Origin: Pyronema omphalodes
Lineage: Eukaryota > Ascomycota > Pezizomycetes > Pezizales > Pyronemataceae
DNA: 64,000 bases
Assembly: GCA_024516155.1 (NCBI GenBank)
Contig: JAJJXM010000095.1
Coordinates: forward strand, 62,001-126,000
Direction of reading: 5' to 3'
The position numbers were made by a program, and so were the translations under genes. The notes beneath the pieces are model-generated. The model ran no database searches, was not told where the DNA came from, and worked only from the letters and a program-made list of their open reading frames with translations. Below, piece by piece: positions 55,496 to 64,000 of the stretch (position 1 is its first letter; every line of letters begins with the position of its first letter).

Positions 55496-57615
55496 TTGTG
55501 GTTGTGGGGTTTATTTATTTATTTATTTATTTATTCATACACGCATCCAACCTTAGGGTTATGGCGGCTCTACAAATTTAAATACAAAATTAGGAACCTG
55601 GACGCAATGCCGGGTTCCCACTGGGTAAGCCCCAGAGCTGTCAGGAGTGTTTGGCAGTGTAGTCTCCCATCTTTGTTGTGCTTTAGTCCATCTCGCGTCG
55701 TCAGTTCTAGGAGCCCTGTACGCTCGGAGGCCACCTCGCCGGGTCGTTCCCCCATTTCCTCCACCCTTCCCCTCCCATTTTCAACCATTTTTCCACCTTT
55801 ATTACCTTCACAAAGCAAAACTAACAAACCCAAGCAAAGTTAAACAGCCACCGGGCCACCCATGCCCCCACTCTCCTCTCCTCTCTCAACTCCTCCGCTG
55901 GTGTCTCCTGACTCTTTGCCCTTTGAGACACCCTGGCCCGCCCTGCCCCTCTTCTCCTCCCCTCTCTCCCCTCGTCTTTCCTTCCTCCTCAGCCTTCTTG
56001 CTGCCCCGCCTTGCCTGTCTCCCCTTCTTGTTGGTGGTGTTGTAAGTCCAAGATTGCCATTCCCCAGCACAATCTGGACATTGATGCCTCCGTTCTTGAC
56101 GACTTCTGCCCAAGTCTGCTTTGCGGAGGGGGTCGTCGGTTTAGGTTAGTGGGTAGTCTTTGCCCTTCCACCATTCTTTGTTGTGGGGGTCTGGTTGGAT
56201 ATTGCTGCCGCAGATGTCATCTCCTTCGCTTTCGCCTTCTTCTTCTGTGTAGCCTTCGCCTCCACAGTCTTCCATCCGTCTGTCTCAGCAGGGGCAGTGC
56301 TAGGGGCATCGGGTAGAGATGTGTTCTGAACAGAGGAACTGTCAGGCTGAGGTTCCGGTGTCGCTTCAGTCGAGGTGATTGCAAGGAGAGGTAGGGGGGA
56401 CTTTAACTTGAGGGCATCAAGTTTGTCCGGGGTGGCGGTGGTTGCGTGCTTCGAGTGCATCAGGCTTCGCACCGGTGATGCAGCTCTCGGTTTGTGGTTG
56501 ACCGGTACTCTGGTCGTTGGTGGGGTGGGTTCGGTGTTCTGGTCGCTTCCCCTTCGCTTTCTCTTGCCAGGAGGGTTGCGAACGGCGTCCAAGACATCCT
56601 GGATGTCATGGTGAACGACGGACAGTTGCATAGTCATCTCTTCCATCAGTGAGGAAGAGGCCGTGAGGTTCGGTGAGGGGGGCGCCGAAATGACTTGTTT
56701 CTGCTCATCAATGTTCTTCGTCAGGGCGTCCACAGCAGCCTTGAGAGCTGCTGTTTCTGCCTGTTAAGAGTCGTATGATGCGCGCAGCGTCGTGTTTTCG
56801 AAGAGCAGATCGTTAAATCTGGTCATCATGACGTCGAATCTGCCGTGTATCGCATCCTTGTTGTTGCGTATGGACTCCTCGAGTGTATGGAAGCGTCGCT
56901 GTGTGTCCTGAAGGATCTGGTGTACCCCCAGGAAGCTGGCTCCAATGAACTCGGTCCAGTTGTCCATAAACAGTTGGTCAAGGGTGGCATAGTTGTCATT
57001 ATGCGAGGCTGTCTTATTCACTGCAGATACGATGTGGCGACTGTATTTACTTAACAGGCTGGGTTCAGTTGTCGCCTGGTGCTGCTTTGTTGAAGCCGAA
57101 GGAACTGGTGATCCTGCCAAGACCCCGCTCTGGAAGGGCATTCCAGCGCAGTTTCCATCAAATCCATCAACCTTTCCATCTCTTCCATCAAAAGTAGGAT
57201 TTGATCCATCATGAGGAGGGTGGGCTAGAATGTTGCACGCGTTTTCGGACCGTTTCGATCGTTGGGCGTTGTTCTGTTGTTGTTTTGGCGACATTTCGTG
57301 AGGTGGGGTAAGCCAAAACTCGTGAACACTCTGATTTTGCGACAAAAGTCAACAAAAACAACGTGGAATTCCCTGGGAATTCAGAGAATAACTGTCACGG
57401 CACACGGCTGACGAGCCATTGTGTTGTTGATGATTGCCGTTGTGCCGTGGTCGTTGTTGTGCCGTTGTCGTTGTTGTGCCGTGTTGTGTTGTCGATGTAT
57501 TGTTGTGTGTGCCGTGCCGTTGATGATGATTGATCGATTGATGATGGATGACGTACCACGAGCTGTAGGAGCTGTGGCGTCGCAGGTTAGATGATGGAGA
57601 ACGGAACCGAATCAT
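55496..57615 (-). mobile_element. Retroposon with decayed ORF1-like frame (R2 family, copy d)
   Basis: About 2.1 kb on the minus strand ending in an (ATAA)n tail at 55510-55535. The R2 3' end (AACCCTAAGGTTGGATGCG) precedes the tail, and AGCGTACAGGGCTCC lies 180 bases further up. One single frame is open over nearly the whole length (57615 to about 55570) apart from four stops at about 57349, 56764, 56146 and 55840. The frame encodes a helical region (LDQLFMDNWTEFIGASFLG, a likely coiled coil near AETAALKAAVDALTKNIDEQ), a Ser/Pro-rich basic linker, GWKTVE, and TWAEVVKNGGINVQIVLGNG, then an Arg/Glu/Gly-rich tail. No reverse transcriptase is present. It looks like the ORF1/gag-like part of a non-LTR element fused to its 3' end. 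The homology is judged by pattern only. Confidence 0.6.
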
Positions 57616-57960
57616 GTAGCGATGTTGGTTGACGGCCCAGCAAGAGTGCTGGCCGCCCTTTGTACATAAGGAGGCTTGCCTCCCCGTTGACTGAGTTCTC
57701 TATCGAACGTCTTGTGTCTTTCCCTCGACCTTTAATAGGATTTCCTTCTCTCTTTGTCAAGACTTACGTCACTCTTGTTCCTGTCCGTGTTCTTGTCTAG
57801 TGTGCCGGCCGTGTGTCGAGCAGTTCGGTCCTTGTCTCTTGGTTCCGGCTATCGGAGCCCGCCTACTCCCCGTTTCCCGGTAGTGTTCAGGGTGTCCCTC
57901 CAACGTCCGTTCGCAGTCCCTGACATTACGTTCGACCGCAAAGATATTCGACCGACACGC

Positions 57961-58470
57961 ATGAACCCAACCGGTTCTGCCTGGACGCACACCCTAAAGC
58001 AAGCCCTAGAAACCCACACTCTAACTGAAACCTTTGAAATACCCAGCCGACTCGCTGGCGCCGTCCAACGAACCCTCAGAAGAGCAGAAGATCTCGGCTA
58101 CCTTGTTGTCCGCTGGGAACTTCAGAATTACGACTACCGGGAGTACGTCCGTTACACCATCAAGCTCAAGCCTATTCTCCGAGCCCACTGACATGCACGT
58201 TAAGGTTATCGAGGAAGGGCATTGGCAGCAGATCGTTAACGCCGCTTCCATAACCCAGTTTCCGGACGGGCATGACCCGGTTACATTCACCAAACAGCTC
58301 GCCCAGTCCATCCTGGACGCACAGGACCATCCCACAGGCTATGTGTTAAACGACCTCGCCGAGGCTGCTGGCTCCCGTACCAGCACCCGAGCCTCCAGCC
58401 CTGTTGCCTCCTGTGCCTCGGAACCCTCCACCAGTGCCCCCATTCCCCCCGTAGTCATCCAGACCCAGTC
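57961..58470 (+). pseudogene. Pre-gag open frame of the Ty3/gypsy element
   Basis: From ATG 57961 a frame reads MNPTGSAWTHTLKQALETHT, RLAGAVQRTLRRAEDLGYLV, VRWELQNYDYREYVRYTIKL and stops at 58191. In another frame from 58193 it continues plausibly as HVKVIEEGHWQQIVNAASIT and AQSILDAQDHPTGYVLNDLA, up to about 58470, where gag begins in the third frame. The composition is that of protein, and the two parts could be one frame broken by an indel. Function is unknown. Confidence 0.45.
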
Positions 58471-58487
58471 TGTACAGGTTTACCCCA

Positions 58488-61397
58488 ATGGACCAAACAG
58501 CGCCCCATCCTGCCGCTGCGCCCCCCACCCCAGCCACAGCCTCAGCCACAGCGTCAGTCCCCGCCCCCGCTATTATCGCCCCAGTTCCAAGACTTCCCCC
58601 CCGAGACCCAGAAATCCTTCTCACCCCCGAGGAACAAGCCGACACAAACGAGAACTAATACTATGAGAAAGAGATCACCCGTCAGCGTCACCTCATTAAC
58701 ATGTTGCTCGCCTCCCCCGGCATCCGTGTCACCGGCGATAAAATTTCGGACCCACCAACCTTCGATGGGTCCAACAAAGAACACCTCTGCCGATTTGTTC
58801 CCCTGCTTTGTATCAAATTGGTAAGCGACGAATTGCGCTTCCCGACCCCCCACAAGCCCTGTCGTACAAAAAAAAGGTGTTTAATCAAACCACACTTTAA
58901 ACCACAAAAGGTGTTTAATTCAAACACCCGCAAAATTCATTTACTAAACACCCCTTGAAACACCTACTAAACACCTTTAAACACCTACTAAACACCTCTT
59001 TAAACACCCACTAAACACCTTTAAATACCTACTAAACACCTCTTTAAACACCTACTAAACACCTTTAAACACCTACTAAACACCTCTTTACACACCTACT
59101 AAACACCTTTAAACACCTCTTTAAACACCTACTAAACACCTTTGAACACCGATTTAAACACCGATTTAAACACCTTTGAACACCTTTAAACACCGATTTC
59201 AACACCTACTAAACACCTTTAAACACCGAATTAAACACCTTTTTAAATATCTTTAAACACCGAATTAAACACCTACTAAACACCTTGAAACACCGAATTA
59301 AACACCTTTTTAAACACCTATTAAACACCTCCAATCACCTTGCACAATAGTGGTTTGATCAAGCACCTCAGATATTTTTTGAATGTGTTTAATTAATTAC
59401 TAAACCACTCGCTCATTATGTAACATGTTTCTAGCTATTGCCAGGTCTTCTATCTACGAATACAGGAACCTCCCACCTCCCTCCTCACCCCTCCCACTCC
59501 TGCTCCTCCTCTCTGTGTAGTACCATTCGCTTTGTGCCTTTTGTAATTGACTCTTACATATGCTGCAATCATGGTTCGCTTCAATAAAAAGACTTAGCTT
59601 TTCTGAGCATCCTGTTTGTCTGGTTAGCATTGTGGATGTTTGTGGGGTTGGTTTGCAGTACTTGACTCAGCGAGTATCTAGAAGTTCATATCCCAATTCC
59701 CCCGCTCTCTCTCGTTTTTTCCTCCGGTGGCGTATGGTGTATGAACTAGCAAATTCTGTTGAGGGACAAACATTTGACATGAGGAAAAACTTACAGTCAA
59801 ACAAGAGGGAAAGATGGAGGTGGAGAAGCAAGTGAATGAAATGGATGAAGAATGAGGAACAGCAACGGCAGAACGAACAGAACATGAGGAAGGGATGCGC
59901 ACTAAGGCCATATCCACTTCCATCAACAAACATAAGCAGAACACAGCTCTACAGTTCAAAACTGAATGTTCAGTAGAACACTGCAGGGTAATTTATATGA
60001 ACCATGGAAAAGCCATCCCTAGGAAGTGGACTGTAGATGATTATTTAAACATCAGAGGATAGTTCAAATAAACCCCGAAGAATAAGCGAAGAAGAAGGTG
60101 TTTATTTGAACACCCCTAGAGTGTTCAAATAAACTCGAAAGAATATGTAAAAAAGAAGGTGTTTATTTAAACATCCTTAAACACAAATTGGTTGTTTATC
60201 TAAACACCCCTAGGGTGTTTAAATAAACACCAAAGAATAAGCGAAAAAGAAGGTGTTTATTTAGACATCCTTAAACACCCCAAGGGTGTTTAAATAAACA
60301 CCAAAGAATAAGTGAAAAAGAAGGTGTTTATTTAGACATCCTTAAACACCCCAAGGGTGTTTAAATAAACACCAAAGAATAAGTGAAAAAGAAGGTCTTT
60401 ATTTAAACACCCTAGGGGTGTTTAAATAAACCCCCAAAAAAAAAATTCAAGGTAGTTGTTCAACTAAACAACGCTAGGTGGTTTAGCTAAACACCGTAAA
60501 TCACACTAAACTACTTCGGTGTTTAGGGGTGTTTAACTAAACACTTTCAAACAACGATGGGTGGTTTAGCTAAACTCCCTAAATCAGACTAAACAACTTT
60601 GGTGTTTAGGGTGTTTAACTAAACACTTTTGGTGTTTAGCCAAACCACGAAGGTGTTTGAAGTAAACCACTCTCACTCGTTTTCTTGTACCATAGGGCAA
60701 GAGAATCTCCTACGCCATGGGCCGCCTCCGCGGACGCGCCCTCGACCAGATCCTCCCGTATATCAAGGAGAATGGTAACCGCTGGGCCCTAAACGACGTC
60801 GAGGACGTCATCAAGATCTTGCAGCGAACCTTTGGAGACCCGGACAAGCGCGCAACGGCTCGTTTCAAGTTACAGAATCTCCGCCAAAATAACCGCGGGT
60901 TTTCCGAATATTACGCAGAATTTTCCCGCCTGGTTGCAGAACTCGGTTGTGAAGAAGCCGCTACCATGGACGCCCTAAGAAACGGTCTATCCATTGAATT
61001 GCATGAGAAGTTGGTTGGCGCACCACCACTACTACAAGGCATGAGTTTGTCGACCAGTGTCAGAAACTGGACTCTCAGTTGAGAGCACTTGAGAACCTCC
61101 GCAAGCTGCGTACCAACCGCGGCCAAGTTAAACCAACTACCGCCGCCACCCCCCGCCACCAGTCGCCCCACCCCCGCTACCCAAGCCACCACCGCCTCCT
61201 CCAGCAAGCAAACCCCTGCCCAGGGACCCCGTCAGAAACTGTCGGCACAGGAACGCGCGACCCGCCTGTCAGAAGGACGTTGCCTCTACTGCGGTGGCCT
61301 CGGCCACATGGCCGTGTCGTGCCCCGCCAAGACGAATGTTAAAGTGGCGAGTGTCGAATTATTGGATAATGAAGAAGAGGTGTCGGGAAAAGATTAA
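58488..61397 (+). pseudogene. gag of the Ty3/gypsy element, interrupted
   Basis: The capsid/nucleocapsid precursor begins near ATG 58488 (MDQTAPHPAAAPPTPAT) and runs through LTPEEQADTNEN, where CAA appears changed to TAA (58656). It goes on with YYEKEITRQRHLINMLLASP and ISDPPTFDG to 58856. A 1841-bp foreign element follows; reading resumes in the same frame at 60702 with ISYAMGRLRGRALDQILPYI and FKLQNLRQNNRGFSEYYAEF. Near 61030 the frame slips, with the better reading (HEFVDQCQKLDSQLRALENL) in another phase, and it returns by about 61115. The C-terminus has a CCHC zinc knuckle, CLYCGGLGHMAVSC, and ends at TAA 61395. Not functional as it stands. Confidence 0.85.
58857..60697. mobile_element. 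1841-bp element inserted in gag, dense in TTTAAACACC motifs
   Basis: The ends are inverted repeats, CCCTGTCGTACAA and (complement) CCCTATGGTACAA, 11 of 13 matching. They are flanked by a direct CAAG on both sides (58853-58856 and 60698-60701), read as a 4-bp target duplication. Removing the element and one CAAG restores the gag frame. The left arm (58880-59335) is packed with AAACACC units in one orientation. The right arm (60045-60670) is packed with palindromic GGTGTTTATTTAAACACC-like units. The middle (59340-59990) has no recognised gene. It resembles a non-autonomous DNA transposon; the superfamily is not identified. Confidence 0.8.
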
Positions 61398-61429
61398 ACC
61401 AGCTGCAAGAAGATAGCTCTGCCGCTGGT
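61385..61429 (+). promoter_or_regulatory. -1 ribosomal frameshift signal between gag and pol
   Basis: The heptamer GGGAAAA (61385-61391) sits in the gag frame as G-GGA-AAA, the X-XXY-YYZ arrangement for -1 slippage. It lies four bases before the gag stop TAA. After slippage the next codon is AGA, entering the pol frame. Six bases downstream a stem can form between ACCAGC (61398-61403) and GCTGGT (61424-61429), with three further pairs (GCA/TGC) inside. Confidence 0.7.
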
Positions 61430-64000
61430 GGGAAAATTATTGCTGATACATTGCTATTATCGGGCGCAAGTTTTACTGGAAAGTTAGAATGCAAACACCT
61501 TGTTCTCTCTTGCTCCTTGTTTTCCAATAACCGCTCCGTGAAAACAGTAGCGCTCGTTGACTGCGGCGCCACTGGTATCGCCTTTGTTGACCGCAATTTC
61601 GCCCGCCATCACAAACTCCCTCTAACCCCCCTACCCACCGCCCGAACGGTCGAAGTTATCGACGGACGACCCATATCCTCAGGGAAAATCACACACCTCG
61701 CCCAAGTAGAGTGTACCATCAATGGTCACTCGGAAACCCTTCCCATGTTCGTCACCAAGTTGCTTCACTACCCGGTGGTGTTGGGCATCCCCTGGTTGAA
61801 GAAACACGACGCAACAATAAGCTTCAGTTCCAACACTGTAAGCTTCGACTCACAATAGTGCCTAAGGAACTGCACCCCGTTGCCTGTAAGCACAACCGTA
61901 GTCGAGGTCCTGGTCTCGAGGCCCCCTCCCGCTGTCCACGAGCCCGACACAAACCCCATGCCGGAGTTAGAAGACTCGGTCCCCGACCCTCCGGACGAAC
62001 CCCCAATAGCGATCTCAAGTCTAACCATCTCCGACCTCAAAGAAATGGTAGAAGACGAAAGCCTGACAGTGTTCTCGCTATCGTTGGACGAAATCACCGT
62101 CGCCCTACAAGACAAACCCCCCCTCACGGATGAGGAACTGAAAGACATGATCCCCGAAGAGTACCATGACTACCTCGATTTATTCAAGGAGGTCAACGCG
62201 AAGGAACTCCCCCCACACCGACCCTACGACCACAAGATCCCACTGAAAGAGGGATTCGTCCCCCCCTTTGGCCCGTTATACTCGCTGTCACGCAACGAGT
62301 TGCAGACGCTGAAAGCGTGGCTCGATGAGAATTTGGAGAAAGTATTTATACAACGCTCCCAATCATCAGCCGCCTCGCCGATATTATTCGTGAAAAAATC
62401 AGACGGATCCCTACGCCTATGCGTCGATTACCGAAGACTGAATGAAGGTACCGAGAAGAACCGGTACCCGCTGCCACTGATACAGGAAACGATGATGAAT
62501 CTTTCCAAAGCTCAATACTTTACGACCCTGGATGTCCGCAGCGCCTATAACCTTATCAGAATGGCAGAGAGCGAAGAATGGAAGACGGCCTTCCGCACAA
62601 GGTACGGCCTGTTTCAATCGAAAGTGATGCCCTTTGGGCTCACCAACGCGCCTGCCGATTTCCAGGCATTTATAAATGATGTCCTGAGACCATACCTAGA
62701 CCAGTTTTGTACGGCATACTTGGATGATATCCTCGTATTCTCCGAAACAAAGTCCGATTACACCGCACACGTCCGAAAGATCTTGGAACGACTCAAACAA
62801 GAAAAACTGCACTTGAAGCCAGAGAAGTGTAAGTTTGCTAAGGCAGAAGTACAGTACCTGGGCTACAACATTGGCCGCGACGGCGCGCGCATGATGGATT
62901 CCAAAGTAGCCACAGTCAGAGATTGGAAGGAACCAACCAATTTGAAACAGGTCCAAGAGTTCCTGGGTTTCGCGAACTTCTACCGACGATTTATCAAGGA
63001 CTACTCAAAAGTGATCTCCCCTCTAACGGCTCTGACCAAAAAGAAAGATGGTAAAGCAATCCCCTTTACCTGGGGTAAAGATCAGCAAAGCGCCTTCGAC
63101 CGACTGAAGGACGCATTTACATCAGCACCGATTCTCAAACACTTCGACTACGAGAAACCGATTGTAGTAGAAACAGACGCATCTGCCTATGTGTCTGCTG
63201 GAGTTTTATCACAATACGACGACGATAACGTGTTACACCCCGTCGCGTTTTATTCCAAAAAGCATTCCCCGGCAGAATGCAACTATGAGATCTATGACAA
63301 AGAACTACTGGCAATAGTTCGTTGTTTCGAGGAATGGCGTCCCCACTTGGAGGGCTCCGCCTTTCCTATAAAAGTATTGACAGACCACAAGAATCTCGAA
63401 TACTTTATGACGACAAAGCTACTAAACAGACGACAAGCACGCTGGTCCGAATTCCTGTCACGGTTCAACTTTGTGATCACCTATCGACCGGGAACGTTGG
63501 GAGGAAAACCGGACACCCTGACAAGACGAGCCGCCGACCTCCCGGGAGAGGGAGACGAACGCATACTAGCGAATCAGCAAGATGTTCTAAAGCCACAAAA
63601 CTTCCAATTGTGCATGACCCCGCCCATGAAACTTGCAACCTGCGAAGTGGACCTCCTGTTTAAGGAGGGCTACAAGACAGATTCATTCCCAAGCCGAGTG
63701 TTGGGAATGAATCAACTTGCAACCTGCGAAGTGGACCTCCTGTTTAAGGAGGGCTACAAGACAGATTCATTCCCAAGCCGAGTGTTGGGAATGCTGGAGG
63801 ACGGTACCCAAATCTGTAAGGACATATCACTCGCCGATTGCTCCGTGTTGGAAAACAGACTGTACTACCGAGACTGCCTCTATGTCCCCGCGCTGGACAA
63901 ACTGCGATTGAGACTACTACAAGATCACCACGACCCCCCCCCAATGGGACACCCGGGCCGTGCAAAGACTTTCGAACTCCTCGCCAGGAAGTATTACTGG
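61392..64000 (+). CDS. pol of the Ty3/gypsy element: protease, RT, RNase H, start of integrase (partial)
   Basis: Frame entered by -1 frameshift and open to the window end except for one TAG at 61856-61858. The retropepsin-like protease (about 61530-61840) has the active site VDCGATG, with Cys where Ser/Thr is usual, and the second motif VVLGIPWLKKH. Reverse transcriptase (about 62200-62900) has FVKKSDGSLRLCVDYRRLN, TLDVRSAYNLIRM, MPFGLTNAPADFQ and the catalytic YLDD. The palm end and connection hold YLGYNIGRDG and FLGFANFYRRFI. RNase H (about 63150-63500) has VVETDASAYVSAG and VLTDHKNLEYF. The last part reaches the integrase H2C2 zinc region (HPGRAKTFELLARKYYW) and is cut by the window. An 84-bp in-frame duplication lies at 63630-63792. 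No ATG is needed, as the product is a Gag-Pol fusion. Confidence 0.93.
63630..63792 (+). repeat. 84-bp in-frame tandem duplication in pol
   Basis: About 79 bases from AACTTGCAACCTGCGAAGTG to GTGTTGGGAATG occur twice with period 84, without a mismatch, adding 28 codons between RNase H and integrase. Confidence 0.95.

Larger units (their letters stand above)
57623..64000 (+). mobile_element. Ty3/gypsy LTR retrotransposon, 3' part outside the window
   Basis: Order: leader, pre-gag ORF remains, gag with zinc knuckle, -1 frameshift site, protease, reverse transcriptase, RNase H, start of integrase. Protease-RT-RH-IN order defines Ty3/gypsy (Metaviridae). The left limit is proposed at TGTTGGTTGACGGCC (57623), where the sequence changes from the retroposon on the other strand. 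The 5' LTR length and primer-binding site could not be fixed, because the 3' LTR is not in view. Lesions: an in-frame TAA in gag, a 1841-bp insertion in gag, frame disturbances at about 61030-61115, one TAG in pol and an 84-bp tandem duplication. Confidence 0.9.

Noticed and set aside
58857..58890. Gag stop or a poly-A frameshift at the AAAAAAAA run
   Set aside because: The run is inside the inserted element, just after its left end; the gag frame is broken by insertion, not slippage.

Overview
The window is nuclear DNA of a filamentous ascomycete (Pezizomycotina). Genes are interrupted by short introns (about 50-270 bp) with GT-AG ends and CTAAC/CTGAC-type branch sites. Both tRNA genes carry introns just 3' of the anticodon. 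Recognisable genes belong to fungal families: ERV46, CPA2, OST2, TMEM14, TVP38, DUF1776, a GH18 chitinase, a Sel1-repeat protein, a CCCH-CUE-SMR protein and an EamA transporter. The species cannot be named from sequence alone. The window is gene-poor: about 13 host protein genes and 2 tRNAs in 64 kb, separated by long stretches full of microsatellites, minisatellites and transposon debris.

Layout. 0.3-2.3 kb: tRNA-Ile and ERV46. 3.8-7.9 kb: two tandem paralogous three-exon genes (89 and 90 aa, conserved cysteines, no recognised family), both on the minus strand, each with a conserved TATA-containing upstream block. Between them sits a non-autonomous hAT element with a perfect 22-bp inverted repeat and 8-bp target duplication. 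8-9.2 kb: two dispersed retroposon-like repeats. 9.9-10.6 kb: a proline-rich protein, possibly SRA1-like. 12.4-16.1 kb: CPA2 (arginine-specific carbamoyl-phosphate synthase large chain). 16.9-19.1 kb: OST2 and a TMEM14 protein, divergent from one 335-bp promoter; TMEM14 appears to use a GC-AG intron directly after its ATG. 20-21 kb: decayed hAT transposon. 22.6-23.7 kb: TVP38. 24-29.9 kb: repeats and two MITE-like elements. 29.9-33.4 kb: DUF1776 protein and GH18 chitinase. 39.7-42.7 kb: Sel1-repeat protein. 46.7 kb: tRNA-Val. 47.1-49.2 kb: CCCH-CUE-SMR protein. 50.7-51.9 kb: EamA/DMT transporter. 54.8-57.6 kb: retroposon with a decayed ORF1-like frame. 57.6-64 kb: Ty3/gypsy retrotransposon running off the window, its gag split by a 1.84-kb foreign element.

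The host genes do not form one pathway. ERV46, OST2 and TVP38 act in the secretory pathway; CPA2 feeds arginine synthesis; the chitinase acts on chitin; the SMR protein resembles no-go-decay nucleases. The most novel host item is the tandem small-gene pair, whose coding sequence is visible only after splicing. Among mobile DNA the notable items are a family of retroposons with shared 3' ends and a common short hairpin, the insertion into gag, and an apparently intact -1 frameshift signal between gag and pol. In-frame stops in the decayed elements are all of types that C-to-T change would create, as expected from mild RIP.
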